DNA of 64,000 bases from JARDZU01 sp963730285 (GCA_963730285.1 CAVSQY010000007.1:62001-126000), one strand, 5' to 3'; numbered from the stretch's first letter, positions 25,392 to 33,835 are shown. Made by a program: numbers and translations. The notes: generated by a model not told the origin, from the letters alone.

Positions 25392-26218
25392 ACGAGATCA
25401 TTGGGCCCTGCCGGCCCATGATCGACTCGCCAGACCCAGGCAGGAAATGGCTCGGCCTTGCCCTTGAGCTGAAGCTGTTGGTGCTCCATGCCGGTCGTGT
25501 CCACTCCGGCCTCTCTGGCGATTGCCTCGCTGATCACCAACTGTCCCGAATCGGCCGATGAGCTGAGGCGGGCCACCGTGTTGGCGGTGTCCCCGAGCAC
25601 CGTGAAATCTCGTGCTCCCTGATCACCCACAACGCCCACGTACGCCACTCCGGTATGAACCGCCACTCCCGCCGGAATCGGCGCTTCGGCTCCGTCCGGG
25701 TGGGCCAGCCCCACGGCGATCCTTCGGCCGGCCGCCACCGCATGCCGGGGATGGCTCTTCCCCACGAAACCCGGGATCCACAGTGCCATCATCCCGTCGC
25801 CTGCGATGTGGTCGATCACGCCCAGCTCGACGTCGACGGCCTTCGAGGACACCGAATAGAAGTGGTTCAGCGAGTTGGTGAAATCGAGTGGCGACATGGT
25901 CTCCGCCATCGCGGTCGAGTCTCGGACATCGACGAAGAGAACCGAGACCGGGATCTCGGCGCCTCCATGGTGTTTCTCGAGATCCCTGATGCACCATCGG
26001 CAGATTTGCTGGTTGAGGCTCCACCTCCTGAACCCGGCGAGACGGAGCAGCGGAGCGACCGGGCCGGCAAACGGCGCTTGGCAGAGCTTGCAACGGGGTG
26101 CCGAGGGGATCTTCCGCAGTTGCCGCTGGAACATCTTGAGCCCGTTGTCCTCGCCACCGAGGATCGAGGCCCAGTACTCGCTTCGATCTTGTGCGCCATT
26201 CGGGTCGTGTTCAGACAC
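25388..26218 (-). CDS. Class III nucleotide cyclase with N-terminal zinc-ribbon-like segment
   Basis: 276-residue protein. GTG 26218 (VSEHDPNGAQ) is chosen because the upstream frame overlaps a membrane-protein gene. Residues ~40-80 have two Cys pairs (CKLCQAPF and ICRWC), a zinc-ribbon/treble-clef-like module. The cyclase domain has VLFVDVRDSTAM (first metal Asp), HIAGDGMMALW (second metal Asp), RDFTVLGDTANTVARL (substrate Asp and transition-state Asn/Arg). The usual lysine before the second motif is His (IDHIAGD), so nucleotide specificity is doubtful. This architecture is common for two-domain signalling cyclases of actinobacteria and proteobacteria. The gene lies 62 bp downstream of the holin-like gene. 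Confidence 0.82.
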   Translation of the reverse strand: MSEHDPNGAQDRSEYWASILGGEDNGLKMFQRQLRKIPSAPRCKLCQAPFAGPVAPLLRLAGFRRWSLNQQICRWCIRDLEKHHGGAEIPVSVLFVDVRDSTAMAETMSPLDFTNSLNHFYSVSSKAVDVELGVIDHIAGDGMMALWIPGFVGKSHPRHAVAAGRRIAVGLAHPDGAEAPIPAGVAVHTGVAYVGVVGDQGARDFTVLGDTANTVARLSSSADSGQLVISEAIAREAGVDTTGMEHQQLQLKGKAEPFPAWVWRVDHGPAGPNDLV

Positions 26219-26279
26219 TGGGGCCAAGGGTACCTTTGAAGGTCGACTGCGATCAGATCGCCAACTACCGAGCCGGTCC

Positions 26280-26648
26280 TCAGTCGGCGTCGGGAAGGAG
26301 GGCCCCAATGACCCAACCGACCACCGAAATGACGATCGCTCCCCAGAACGTGGCCCAGAAGAAACCGGTCGACGTGAGGCCAAGGTCCCAGACACTCGGT
26401 CCCGCCAGCCAGATGACCAGTTGGAAGACAAGGGCGTTCACGACCAGCAGGAACAACCCCATGGTCAGAATGATAAGGGGGAGGCTGAAGAACTTGACTA
26501 TTGGCTTCACGATCGCATTGGCCAACCCGAAGATGGCGGCTGCGATGAGAAACTCCCACCACCTGCCATTGAATTCGAGACCGCCGACGATCCACACGGC
26601 GGCCCCCAACGAGGCGGCCGTTGCAAAGAAACTCAATAGTGAGCTCAT
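26280..26648 (-). CDS. Phage-holin-like (Phage_holin_4_2) membrane protein
   Basis: 122-residue protein with four membrane helices: FFATAASLGAAVWIVGGLEF, a helix around AAAIFGLANAIVKPIVK, the LPLIILTMGLFLLVVNALVF pair, and WGAIVISVVGWVIGALL. The AIVKPI and LTLG/LTMGLF motifs identify the Phage_holin_4_2 (PF04020-like) family of chromosomal four-helix proteins. Despite the name this is common in ordinary genomes and does not imply a prophage; none is seen here. Function unknown. Confidence 0.8.
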   Translation of the reverse strand: MSSLLSFFATAASLGAAVWIVGGLEFNGRWWEFLIAAAIFGLANAIVKPIVKFFSLPLIILTMGLFLLVVNALVFQLVIWLAGPSVWDLGLTSTGFFWATFWGAIVISVVGWVIGALLPDAD

Positions 26649-26702
26649 GGCCCTTGAGGTTACCTAGCCGAGATGATCAGTGCCGAACCCGCCAGCCCGT
26701 GG

Positions 26703-27152
26703 CTATGCGCCCGGTGTCCGCCAGTCGGGCCGATCCGGGGCGCCAGATCTCCAGGAGTCGACGAACGTCGCGACGGCGTTGATCTGCTCAGAAGTTAGAG
26801 GGCCGTTGTAGTCCACACTCCAGGCCACCATCTCGGAACCGGGAATGCCATGTCCGACGATCGAAGCGATCTGATCGAGTGTCACATTGAATAGGAATTG
26901 ACGCGAGTTGAGCGCCGGTGCATCGATCCCCTCCCCTTCGGGTCCGTGACAGGATGAGCAGTTGTCCAGGAAGACGTTTTGGCCTTCGTCCTTGAGATCG
27001 GAGAGTTGCTGTTCTCGGGCGGCGGAGCGAGCGTCGGGCTCGTAGAGCCGGTAAACGGGAAAAGCGACGATGAAGAGGAACATGAGGGCGACACCGGCGC
27101 TCATCCAACGCCGCGTCGACGACTCCAGCTCGGGATCGGCGTGCTCAGGCAT
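26703..27152 (-). CDS. Membrane-anchored mono-haem cytochrome c of the bc operon
   Basis: 149-residue cytochrome c. ATG 27152 overlaps the Rieske stop by one base (TGATG). One N-terminal membrane helix (WMSAGVALMFLFIVAFPVYR) anchors it outside the membrane. The haem motif is CSSCH within VFLDNCSSCHGPEGEG, and the distal ligand is probably Met in IPGSEMVAWS. The C-terminal helix (SEQINAVATFVDSW) is class I. As last gene of the operon it is the likely electron acceptor subunit, carrying electrons from the Rieske centre to a terminal oxidase. Confidence 0.88.
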   Translation of the reverse strand: MPEHADPELESSTRRWMSAGVALMFLFIVAFPVYRLYEPDARSAAREQQLSDLKDEGQNVFLDNCSSCHGPEGEGIDAPALNSRQFLFNVTLDQIASIVGHGIPGSEMVAWSVDYNGPLTSEQINAVATFVDSWRSGAPDRPDWRTPGA

Positions 27153-27661
27153 CAGGCGCTGTCCCCGACGCACCGTGGTCCGGCCGGCGGCTCATCGATC
27201 GTCTCAGGCCCTGGGGGCGGGCCATTGGTCACCCTTCCGGGATCTACCACAAGGACTCCATCCACGACACTTGTCCCGTATTGAGCCATTCCTCTCGGAG
27301 CCGGGCCTTCGCGGTACTCGCCGAGGCGATTGAAAACCGAGCCATGGCAGGGGCACTCGAACTCCTTGGATGAGTCGCACCAAGCGACCCGGCAGCCGAG
27401 ATGAGGGCATTTCCATGAGAGCGCCACGACCTCGTCGCCCTTGCGGGTCAGATAGCCGCGCGCGGCTTTGATCTCGACCACGCCGGTCTCCGGGACGGCG
27501 GACTCCGGGATGGTGCGAACCGGACCGGTCTCGGTCGACGAAAGTGGCGGGCGAAGGATGTCCCATGTGGTCCAGGCACCGGCTACGGCCATCAACGACG
27601 CTCCCCCTTTCCAGAGTCGTGAGAGGAACTTTCTACGAGTGACCTCCTCTCCGTTGCTCAT
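27152..27661 (-). CDS. Rieske iron-sulfur protein (quinol:cytochrome c reductase)
   Basis: 169-residue Rieske protein. A Tat-like N-terminus (TRRKFLSRLWKGG) precedes one membrane helix. The [2Fe-2S] site is CPHLGC and, 16 residues on, CPCHGS, giving the two His and two Cys ligands plus the disulphide Cys pair. The C-terminus carries a short extension (GPPPGPETIDEPPAG). The start overlaps the upstream subunit IV gene by 4 bp. It accepts electrons from quinol at the cytochrome b Qo site. The 1-TM form is like those of b6f and Bacillus complexes, not the 3-TM QcrA typical of actinobacteria. Confidence 0.92.
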   Translation of the reverse strand: MSNGEEVTRRKFLSRLWKGGASLMAVAGAWTTWDILRPPLSSTETGPVRTIPESAVPETGVVEIKAARGYLTRKGDEVVALSWKCPHLGCRVAWCDSSKEFECPCHGSVFNRLGEYREGPAPRGMAQYGTSVVDGVLVVDPGRVTNGPPPGPETIDEPPAGPRCVGDSA

Positions 27662-28179
27662 AGCTCTCCGTACCAGTTCTGCCAGGGCCAGACCCAGCTC
27701 CAGTCCGGGCCTCTGAAGGCGAAGCCGATCAACGTGAGAACCACCCAGGCAACGAGGAAGAAGGTGAACGTCATGACGGCCACCTTTCTCATCGCGGGTC
27801 TCACCTCGGGGCTTCGATCCAGATATGGCAATGCCATGGCCCCTATCACGATCCCGGCCGGCACCAATACCCCGGCAACCATGGGATGGAAATGGCTGAG
27901 GAGCTCCTGGAGGGCAGCGAAGTACCACGGAGCCTTCTCTGGATTGGGGGTCAGGTTTGGGTCGGCGATGGACCTCAACGGCGCATCGAAGGCCAGTGCC
28001 AGGAGAAGCACCAGGAACAACACCGCGAGGGCAACCACCGCATGGCGAACCAGGAGATGTGGCCACACCATGACCGGGTCTTGTTCGTCGGGGACCTTCC
28101 TGTCGCCTGCGGCCGGTATCCCGGGAACCACTCCAAGGATCCTCTTGCCGCCTATGACAACCGGCTGTTCATCGGTCAT
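27658..28179 (-). CDS. Cytochrome b C-terminal subunit (subunit IV/PetD-like)
   Basis: 173-residue protein with three membrane helices, corresponding to helices E-G of cytochrome b. Between the first two lies KAPWYFAALQELL, the Qo-site loop normally PEWY; here APWY replaces the Glu, a change seen in low-potential (menaquinone) complexes. ATG 28179 overlaps the cytochrome b6-like stop by 4 bp. This half subunit needs the preceding gene product to form a complete cytochrome b. Confidence 0.88.
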   Translation of the reverse strand: MTDEQPVVIGGKRILGVVPGIPAAGDRKVPDEQDPVMVWPHLLVRHAVVALAVLFLVLLLALAFDAPLRSIADPNLTPNPEKAPWYFAALQELLSHFHPMVAGVLVPAGIVIGAMALPYLDRSPEVRPAMRKVAVMTFTFFLVAWVVLTLIGFAFRGPDWSWVWPWQNWYGEL

Positions 28180-28907
28180 GGTGAACCATCCTGTTTCTCC
28201 AGATCGAGCATCGAATCTTTTCGCCACCGCCACAGATGCACTGCGATCAGGACGACGACGATGCTGGGTAGCAAGGCAACGTGCAAGACGTAGAACCGAA
28301 GCAAGGTGGCCGAGCCAACTGCCGATCCGCCCAGGAGCATGTCAGACACGAACTTCCCGACAAGGGGCACATACGCCGCCATCGAGGTCCCAACAGTGAC
28401 CGCCCAGTAGGCCAGCTGGTCCCAAGGGAGGAGATAGCCGGTGAAGGAGAAGAGGAGGGTCAGCACGAGCAGGACCACCCCGATCAGCCAGTTGAATTCT
28501 CTTGGTGACTTGTAGGCCCCGCGGTAGAACACACGAGCCATGTGCGCTGCGACGGCGATGACCATCAGGTGGGCGGACCAGCGATGGACATTTCGGATGT
28601 ACTGACCGAAGGCAACCTGGGTTTGGAGATACTGAATATCCCCGTATGCCGAGGTGGGTGAGGGCACATAGACGAACATCAGATATATGCCAGATACGAC
28701 CAGTGAGACGAAGAGGGTCAGGGAGATCACCCCCAGATACCAGGAGTAGCGGAAGTACAACTCCTTCTTCCGGATCTTCACCGGATAGATGTGGAGAAAG
28801 AAGTTCGACCAATGACCTGCGGCCCGATCTCGTGTCGTGACCCGATTCGGGTTGCGGATCACCGACCTCCCAATTGTGCTTTCTCGGACGCGTTTGCCCC
28901 AACTCAT
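28176..28907 (-). CDS. Cytochrome b N-terminal subunit (b6/PetB-like)
   Basis: 243-residue protein with four membrane helices and the four haem-ligating histidines: two in helix B (NVHRWSAHLMVIAVAAHMARV) and two in helix D (FYVLHVALLPSI then VLIAVHLW). FTGYLLPWDQLAYWAVTVGT is the conserved Qo-site sequence. The start overlaps the flavoprotein stop by 4 bp. The split of cytochrome b into b6 and subunit IV genes is typical of cyanobacteria and Firmicutes, and unusual if this is an actinobacterium. Confidence 0.9.
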   Translation of the reverse strand: MSWGKRVRESTIGRSVIRNPNRVTTRDRAAGHWSNFFLHIYPVKIRKKELYFRYSWYLGVISLTLFVSLVVSGIYLMFVYVPSPTSAYGDIQYLQTQVAFGQYIRNVHRWSAHLMVIAVAAHMARVFYRGAYKSPREFNWLIGVVLLVLTLLFSFTGYLLPWDQLAYWAVTVGTSMAAYVPLVGKFVSDMLLGGSAVGSATLLRFYVLHVALLPSIVVVLIAVHLWRWRKDSMLDLEKQDGSP

Positions 28908-30688
28908 GCCGGCACTCCAATTCCTGACCACATTCCCATCGAGAGGGCATCGGTTGGGCACCGGTCGAGACAGAGAGCGCAGCGGATGCAGGACATCTCG
29001 TCGAGAAGTAGTGCGGTCCCGGTGCCCAATTCGGGAGCCACCTCGGCCACGGGGACTATGGAGAGGACGTCCACAGGGCAAACGTCCACGCAAAGCCCAC
29101 AGAGCACACACAGATCGACATCGAGCAACACGTTGGCGAAGCATCGGAGACAGCGGGAGGCCTCGCAACGTGCCTCGGACTCGCTGAAGCCCAGTTCCAC
29201 TTCGCGCAGCCCCACCCTCCGCCCGGTGGGCAGAGATCGAACGGAAACTCGATCTCGTCGGTCGTAGGTGTCGTCACTGCGGTGGAATTGGTTGAGGACG
29301 ACCATCTGCCCTGGAGGCCGGGCCTCCTGTTCGACTCGGGCGATTGCCTCATGAATCGCAGCTGCCACCCTGCGCCCATCCGCGATGGCATCGATGAGGT
29401 TCCTGGGGCCGGATGCAGCATCGCCACCGGCCCACACCCTCGCCAGGGATGTCTCCAGCTGAGCGTTGGTCTCGATGGTGCGACGGGGGGAGATGGCGGG
29501 GCCTTCGCCACCGAGAGCTTCGATGTCCACCGACTGGCCGATGGCAAGGATGACCGTGTCGCACTCGATGACGCTTCGGTCTTCGGGATCGAACTGTGGG
29601 GCAAATCGGCCGTTTTCGTCGAATACCGAGGTGACGCCGATGGTCTCGACGCCGACGACGACGTTCCCTTCCGTCAGAATCCGTGATGGTCCCCTTCTGT
29701 GAAGAAAGTCGATGCCTTCCAGCCTGGACTCCTCCACCTCGAATTGATCCGCGGGCATTTCACGCTCCGACTCGAGGGAGACGACTGTCACCTCATGGGC
29801 TCCGGCTCGGACGGCGGTTCTGGCGGCATCCACGGCCTGGGTGATGACTTCTCTCTCTTCGCGCTCCTGGTCTCGGTCGGAGCCTTCACGAATGCTCTGA
29901 TAGGCGTCCGCTCGCAGTGCGGTCCGGGCGGCATCCATCGCGACGTTGCCGCCTCCGATGACCACCACGCGCTCACCGACGTCTACATGGAATCCTTGGT
30001 TGATGTTGATCAGAAACTCCAATGCACGCAGGACCCCGTCGGCCTGGTGACCCTCGATATCGAGATCTCGTCCTTGTGTGGCCCCAATGGCCAGGAACAC
30101 GCCGTCGAAATCCCTCCGCAGGTCGTCGAGTGTGACGTCGTGTCCGAGCCGGGCATTGAGATGAACCTGAACTCCGAGGTTCACGATCGCCTCGATCTCG
30201 GCATTGAGGAGTCTCCGATCCAGCCTGTATTCGGGGATTCCCAAAACCATCATCCCGCCAAGGACACCGGCGGCTTCGAACAGGGTGACCCGATAGCCCA
30301 ACCTCCGCAGGTCATGCGCTGCGGCAAGGCCGGCAGGTCCTCCTCCCACTACGGCGATGCTCTCACTTCGCTCCGGCGAAGGAGTGCCAACGCCGTAGTC
30401 CCACTCCGACCCGGGCCCAGCCTCCACTCCGTGTTGCTCGGTCACGAACCGCTTCAGTGCGCGGATCGCGATGGGGCGGTCTATCACCCCTCGGCGGCAG
30501 GCGTCCTCGCAAGGGGCCGCACAGACCCGTCCGCATACGGAAGCGAACGGATTCGGTAGTCGGGCAGTCAGGTAGGCGAGCTCATCCAGACCATCGGCGA
30601 TAGCGGCCACATACATTCCAGCGTTCGTATGAACCGGACAGGCTGCCAAACAGGGAATGTTCTCGTCATAGAAGCTCAGCGTCTCCAT
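28904..30688 (-). CDS. GltD-like FAD/NAD(P) oxidoreductase fused to a ferredoxin domain
   Basis: 594-residue flavoprotein. The N-terminus (CLAACPVHTNAG, then CGRVCAAPCEDACRRG) is the [4Fe-4S] domain of GltD/DPYD-type proteins. FAD binding is AVVGGGPAGLAAAHDL, with GGMMVLGIPEYRL; NAD(P) binding is VVIGGGNVAMDAART; WAGGDAASGP is the second FAD motif. The C-terminus adds two [4Fe-4S] ferredoxin motifs (CVLCGLCVDVCPVDVL and CIRCALCLDRCPTDAL). ATG 30688 overlaps the upstream stop by one base. Fully coupled to the bc genes, it may feed electrons from NAD(P)H or ferredoxin into the quinone pool or complex. Confidence 0.88.
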   Translation of the reverse strand: METLSFYDENIPCLAACPVHTNAGMYVAAIADGLDELAYLTARLPNPFASVCGRVCAAPCEDACRRGVIDRPIAIRALKRFVTEQHGVEAGPGSEWDYGVGTPSPERSESIAVVGGGPAGLAAAHDLRRLGYRVTLFEAAGVLGGMMVLGIPEYRLDRRLLNAEIEAIVNLGVQVHLNARLGHDVTLDDLRRDFDGVFLAIGATQGRDLDIEGHQADGVLRALEFLININQGFHVDVGERVVVIGGGNVAMDAARTALRADAYQSIREGSDRDQEREEREVITQAVDAARTAVRAGAHEVTVVSLESEREMPADQFEVEESRLEGIDFLHRRGPSRILTEGNVVVGVETIGVTSVFDENGRFAPQFDPEDRSVIECDTVILAIGQSVDIEALGGEGPAISPRRTIETNAQLETSLARVWAGGDAASGPRNLIDAIADGRRVAAAIHEAIARVEQEARPPGQMVVLNQFHRSDDTYDRRDRVSVRSLPTGRRVGLREVELGFSESEARCEASRCLRCFANVLLDVDLCVLCGLCVDVCPVDVLSIVPVAEVAPELGTGTALLLDEMSCIRCALCLDRCPTDALSMGMWSGIGVPA

Positions 30689-30900
30689 CAAATGAGGCCT
30701 GTTCGCTGTGCCCGTCGCAGTGCCCACATCGCCGCCACCAAGAACAGCGCCCAGACCGCCGTGGCGCTCAGGTCGCGAACCAGTGAGGGGGCGTCCGCAA
30801 CAAACGAGAGGTGGAGGAACCAAGAAGGCAGCCAGACCGTGAAAAGGACGAAGTAGGCGACGATGACCAGGGCTCTGACCGCTCCTTGGAACCAAGTCAT
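30688..30900 (-). CDS. Small two-helix membrane protein, first gene of the bc operon
   Basis: 70-residue protein with two membrane helices (VRALVIVAYFVLFTVWLPSW and a second around ATAVWALFLVAAMWALRR). I do not recognise a family. Its stop overlaps the flavoprotein start by one base (TGATG), so it is translated with the bc complex genes and could be a membrane anchor or small subunit for the otherwise soluble flavoprotein. Confidence 0.65.
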   Translation of the reverse strand: MTWFQGAVRALVIVAYFVLFTVWLPSWFLHLSFVADAPSLVRDLSATAVWALFLVAAMWALRRAQRTGLI

Positions 30901-30949
30901 GCGCGCTTGCTCAGTGATGCAGACACCTCCGGCTGTTCCCTGCCTGAGC

Positions 30950-31426
30950 CTATCCGACCGTGAAGGCCGAACGCATGCCCATTCGGAAGTGGCCTTCGAG
31001 ATTGCAGATCAGTGCGTAGCTCCCCGCCACGAGTGTCACGGTGAGGGTCTTGGTCTCGCCCGGCATGAGGCTTTCGATCTCGTCTACGACCGTCAATTCG
31101 TCCTCGATTACTTCGTCTGCTGCGTCATCAAAAGGGAGATCTTCGAGCGCAAGGTCGGATTGGATGACGACGAACTCGTGTTCCTGGGTGCCGCTATTGG
31201 TCACTTCGAATGTCACCTCTCCCGCCGGCGCTGTGCTGGGTGAGGGCGTCAGGAGCATCGTGTTTGCATCGACATCGGCGAGGGTGACCGAGATCACTCC
31301 GCTCATGTCCTCGCCGGCCGTAGTTGTCGCAGCCCCCGAAGTGGTTGTCGTAGTGGCTGACCCACCGGAGCATGCAGCCAAGAAGAGCGAAAGCCCACCA
31401 ACTGCGATCCCGAGTCTCCTGTTCAT
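30950..31426 (-). CDS. Cupredoxin-like (plastocyanin-type) lipoprotein
   Basis: 158-residue lipoprotein. The signal ends in lipobox FLAAC (Cys19), followed by a Thr/Ala-rich linker. The domain has type 1 copper ligands in the expected order: His in TQEHEFVVI, then Cys, His and Met in YALICNLEGHFRMGM. It is an electron carrier candidate on the outer face of the membrane. It lies 49 bp upstream of the bc operon's first gene on the same strand, so it may be co-transcribed and carry electrons to or from the bc complex. An acidic insertion (LPFDDAADEVIEDEL) is unusual. Confidence 0.85.
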   Translation of the reverse strand: MNRRLGIAVGGLSLFLAACSGGSATTTTTSGAATTTAGEDMSGVISVTLADVDANTMLLTPSPSTAPAGEVTFEVTNSGTQEHEFVVIQSDLALEDLPFDDAADEVIEDELTVVDEIESLMPGETKTLTVTLVAGSYALICNLEGHFRMGMRSAFTVG

Positions 31427-31485
31427 GATGAAGGACGTCCTTTCGCTTTAGCCAACACATGAGGATTAGGTCCAGTGGACTGAAG

Positions 31486-31511
31486 GGGATAGGGCCATAT
31501 GACCCTATCCC
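31486..31511. promoter_or_regulatory. Perfect inverted repeat in divergent promoter region
   Basis: GGGATAGGG and CCCTATCCC, 9-bp perfect arms around an 8-bp centre containing CATATG. It sits 60 bp upstream of the cupredoxin gene and upstream of the divergent kinase gene. It could be an operator or a leader hairpin. Confidence 0.5.
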
Positions 31512-31513
31512 TG

Positions 31514-31540
31514 CGACACCCCTCCGCCGTGGGGGTGTCG
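31514..31540. promoter_or_regulatory. Second inverted repeat, adjacent
   Basis: CGACACCCC (31514-31522) pairs perfectly with GGGGTGTCG (31532-31540). It starts 2 bp after the previous palindrome but has an unrelated sequence. No T-tract follows, so an intrinsic terminator is unlikely; a leader structure or operator is possible. Confidence 0.4.
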
Positions 31541-31634
31541 GCTGGTGACTCAGCACAGGACTGGGGCTCCGGTGGGTGGATTGGTCCCTTTTGGACCACT
31601 CAACAAATCAGGCCTGAATGCCGACAATCGTCTG

Positions 31635-33019
31635 ATGCCGGATTCAGTGAACGGGCCAACCGCGCCGCCGACCGCGTTTCGAGCGGCTGCCACCTCGACA
31701 CTGCCGATTCCGATCGTCCATCCCAGCCTCAGGTCGGAATTGGACTCCCTACAGATCACGGATGACCGGATACCGGACCAAGAGTCCTGGGAGCGATTCC
31801 TCGACACGGTGAGCCAGCACTATCAGAACGCCGAACAGATCAGCCGTGAGTTGGTCGACGGCATGCGGGGATGGTCGAGTTTCGAGAACCTGTTCCGGAT
31901 CTCGCCGATACCGATCATGGAGCAGGACTACAGCCTTCTCGAGCAGTGGATGGACGAGCTGCGCTCCCAGGGAGTGGCCAGCCTTCGCGATCACATCGGG
32001 GACAACATCGATGCCATCAGGGCGATAGTGCCGATGGTCAGGATCGTGGCCGCCAACCCGGCGGCCGTGACGGCGGTCGGCGTGCCACTCGATGAGCTGA
32101 TTGGCCCCATCGATCCTCAGATCGTCAACGAGGGATCCGAGTCGGGATGGCTCGCCCAATTCGAAGCGGTGTGGAATCGCCAGCCGGAAGCGCATGCTGC
32201 GTATACCGCCGCCACCGCGGCGGGAACCGGCTACGACGCCCTGTCGATCCTCTCCGCCCCACTCATCGACGGCGAGCCCGACTTCTCACGAGCGGTGTTC
32301 ACCGTGATCGATGTGACGGATCAGCGAAACGAAGAACGACGGATGCAGGAGCTCATGGGAGCCAAGAATCGATTTCTGGCATCGGTCAGCCACGAGATCC
32401 GCACACCTCTCACAGCCATACTCGGTTTCGCCCGTGTGCTTGACGAAGACCACACGCTCGACGCCGACGATCGCCGACTCATGGTCTCTTCGATCGTCCA
32501 GCACTCCCAGGAGGTGGCGGATCTGGTCGAGGACCTGCTGGTGGCGGCACGCTCCGACATGGGCCAGATCGAAGTGGCCGAGTCCACATTCGATGTGGTG
32601 GATCAGATCAGGCGAACTCTGCAGGCAGGCGGGTCGTTCACCACCGAGGTCTTGTTCGTGGCGGAGAAGGCTCCAATGAGAGTCATTGGTGACCCGGCGC
32701 GGGTCAGGCAGATCGTGAGAAACCTGCTCACCAATGCCGAGCGTTATGGGGGGAGAGTGTGTCGATCGGTGTGTCCAGCCAGTCCGATCGGGTATTGATC
32801 GAAGTCTCGGACGACGGGCCAGGGGTCCCGCCTGAAGAGTGGGAGCGCATCTTCGAGCCGTACCATCGGGTGCACGACAACCCCGGCCAGCCCGGCTCGG
32901 TCGGAATCGGTCTTGCCATCTCGAGACAACTCGCAGAGCGCATGGGAGGGGGGCTCGTCTACCAGCATCACTCCGGGTTGAGTCGTTTCCGGCTGGAGCT
33001 CAGGTCAGCCGGGAGCTAA
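31635..33019 (+). pseudogene. Sensor histidine kinase, frameshifted in its ATPase domain
   Basis: Soluble, PAS-like sensor kinase broken near 32750. The first frame carries a PAS-type region (VRIVAANPAAVTAVGVPLDEL), the H-box FLASVSHEIRTPLTAILGFA and the N-box IVRNLLTNAERYGG, then runs into unrelated sequence and stops at 32798. The second frame (from about 32750 to 33019) continues exactly where the first left off: SDRVLIEVSDDGPGVPP (G1) and SVGIGLAISRQLAERMGGGL (G2). A run of six G (32748-32753) needs one more base to join the frames. The cause could be a mutation, a sequencing error or -1 slippage. Start is uncertain (ATG 31635 or GTG 31545). Confidence 0.8.
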
Positions 33020-33040
33020 CTACTTGGGCCCGTCCCAGAT

Positions 33041-33835
33041 TCAGAGCGGGACCGCGAAACCCAGTATGCCGGGAAGGACGGTTCCAAATGCGAAACCCGC
33101 ACCCCCGGCCACTGCTGCCAGAAGCACAATTTCGAGCCCAGAGGTCACCCAGGATCGGTGTGTCCAGCGGCTCTTTATCGCACCGACTGCAAAGAGGGCC
33201 ACAGCAGTGGCTGCGATGGCAAGAATGAGGGCCGCAGTGCCGGAAAGGAATAGGAAGGGCACTATCGGGAAAGCGGACCCGAGGGCGAACGCGCCCCCCA
33301 TGAACAAGGCACCGCGAAATGGAGAGCCTGAAGGGTCGTCGACGAATATGCCCAGTTCTCTGGTGACCATGGTGGCCAGCAGGGAGTCGGGATTCCTGGC
33401 GATCAATGAGGACGCCTGCCACGCGTCGTCCTCTGTCATCCCTTCCTCCATGAACAGGAAGGCGACCTCCGCCTCGGCCTCTGCCGGTCGGGTCAGCACC
33501 TCTTCCCGCTCATCCTCGATTTGCCACTGAAATATCTCATCCTGGCTCTTGGAGCTCATGTACTCGCCAATGGCCATCGAGAAGACCCCAGCCAGGGCCG
33601 CGGCGAGACCGGCCACCAGGACACTGAGGCGCTCATTCGTGGCCCCGGCCACCGTTGCCACCACGGCCAGCGTGGACACGAGGCCGTCCTGTGCCCCGAA
33701 GACCATCTCCCTTATCTCACCGAGTAGAGAGATCGTCTCCTGCTCTTCTGTGATGTGCGCTTCGACCCAGGCCAGGTCGTAATCCCGGGCGCTCTCGGGA
33801 CGGGCTCCGGGATAGGTGTCGGGTTCATCGGTCAT
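33041..33835 (-). CDS. VIT/CCC1-family Fe2+/Mn2+ transporter
   Basis: 264-residue transporter. ATG 33835 gives MTDEPDTYPG. EIREMVFGAQDGLVSTLAVV is the conserved first helix of VIT1/CCC1 proteins, followed by MAIGEYMSSKSQDE. A cytosolic metal-binding segment rich in Glu (AEAEAEVAFLFMEEGMTEDD) separates helices 2 and 3, and three more helices follow. Family members export or sequester iron or manganese. It is divergent from the acyl-CoA synthetase, with 155 bp between starts. Confidence 0.88.
   Translation of the reverse strand: MTDEPDTYPGARPESARDYDLAWVEAHITEEQETISLLGEIREMVFGAQDGLVSTLAVVATVAGATNERLSVLVAGLAAALAGVFSMAIGEYMSSKSQDEIFQWQIEDEREEVLTRPAEAEAEVAFLFMEEGMTEDDAWQASSLIARNPDSLLATMVTRELGIFVDDPSGSPFRGALFMGGAFALGSAFPIVPFLFLSGTAALILAIAATAVALFAVGAIKSRWTHRSWVTSGLEIVLLAAVAGGAGFAFGTVLPGILGFAVPL

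Noticed and set aside
26280..26648. Prophage remnant (holin-like gene)
   Set aside because: The Phage_holin_4_2 family is common in chromosomes; no other phage genes, att sites or tRNA are near.
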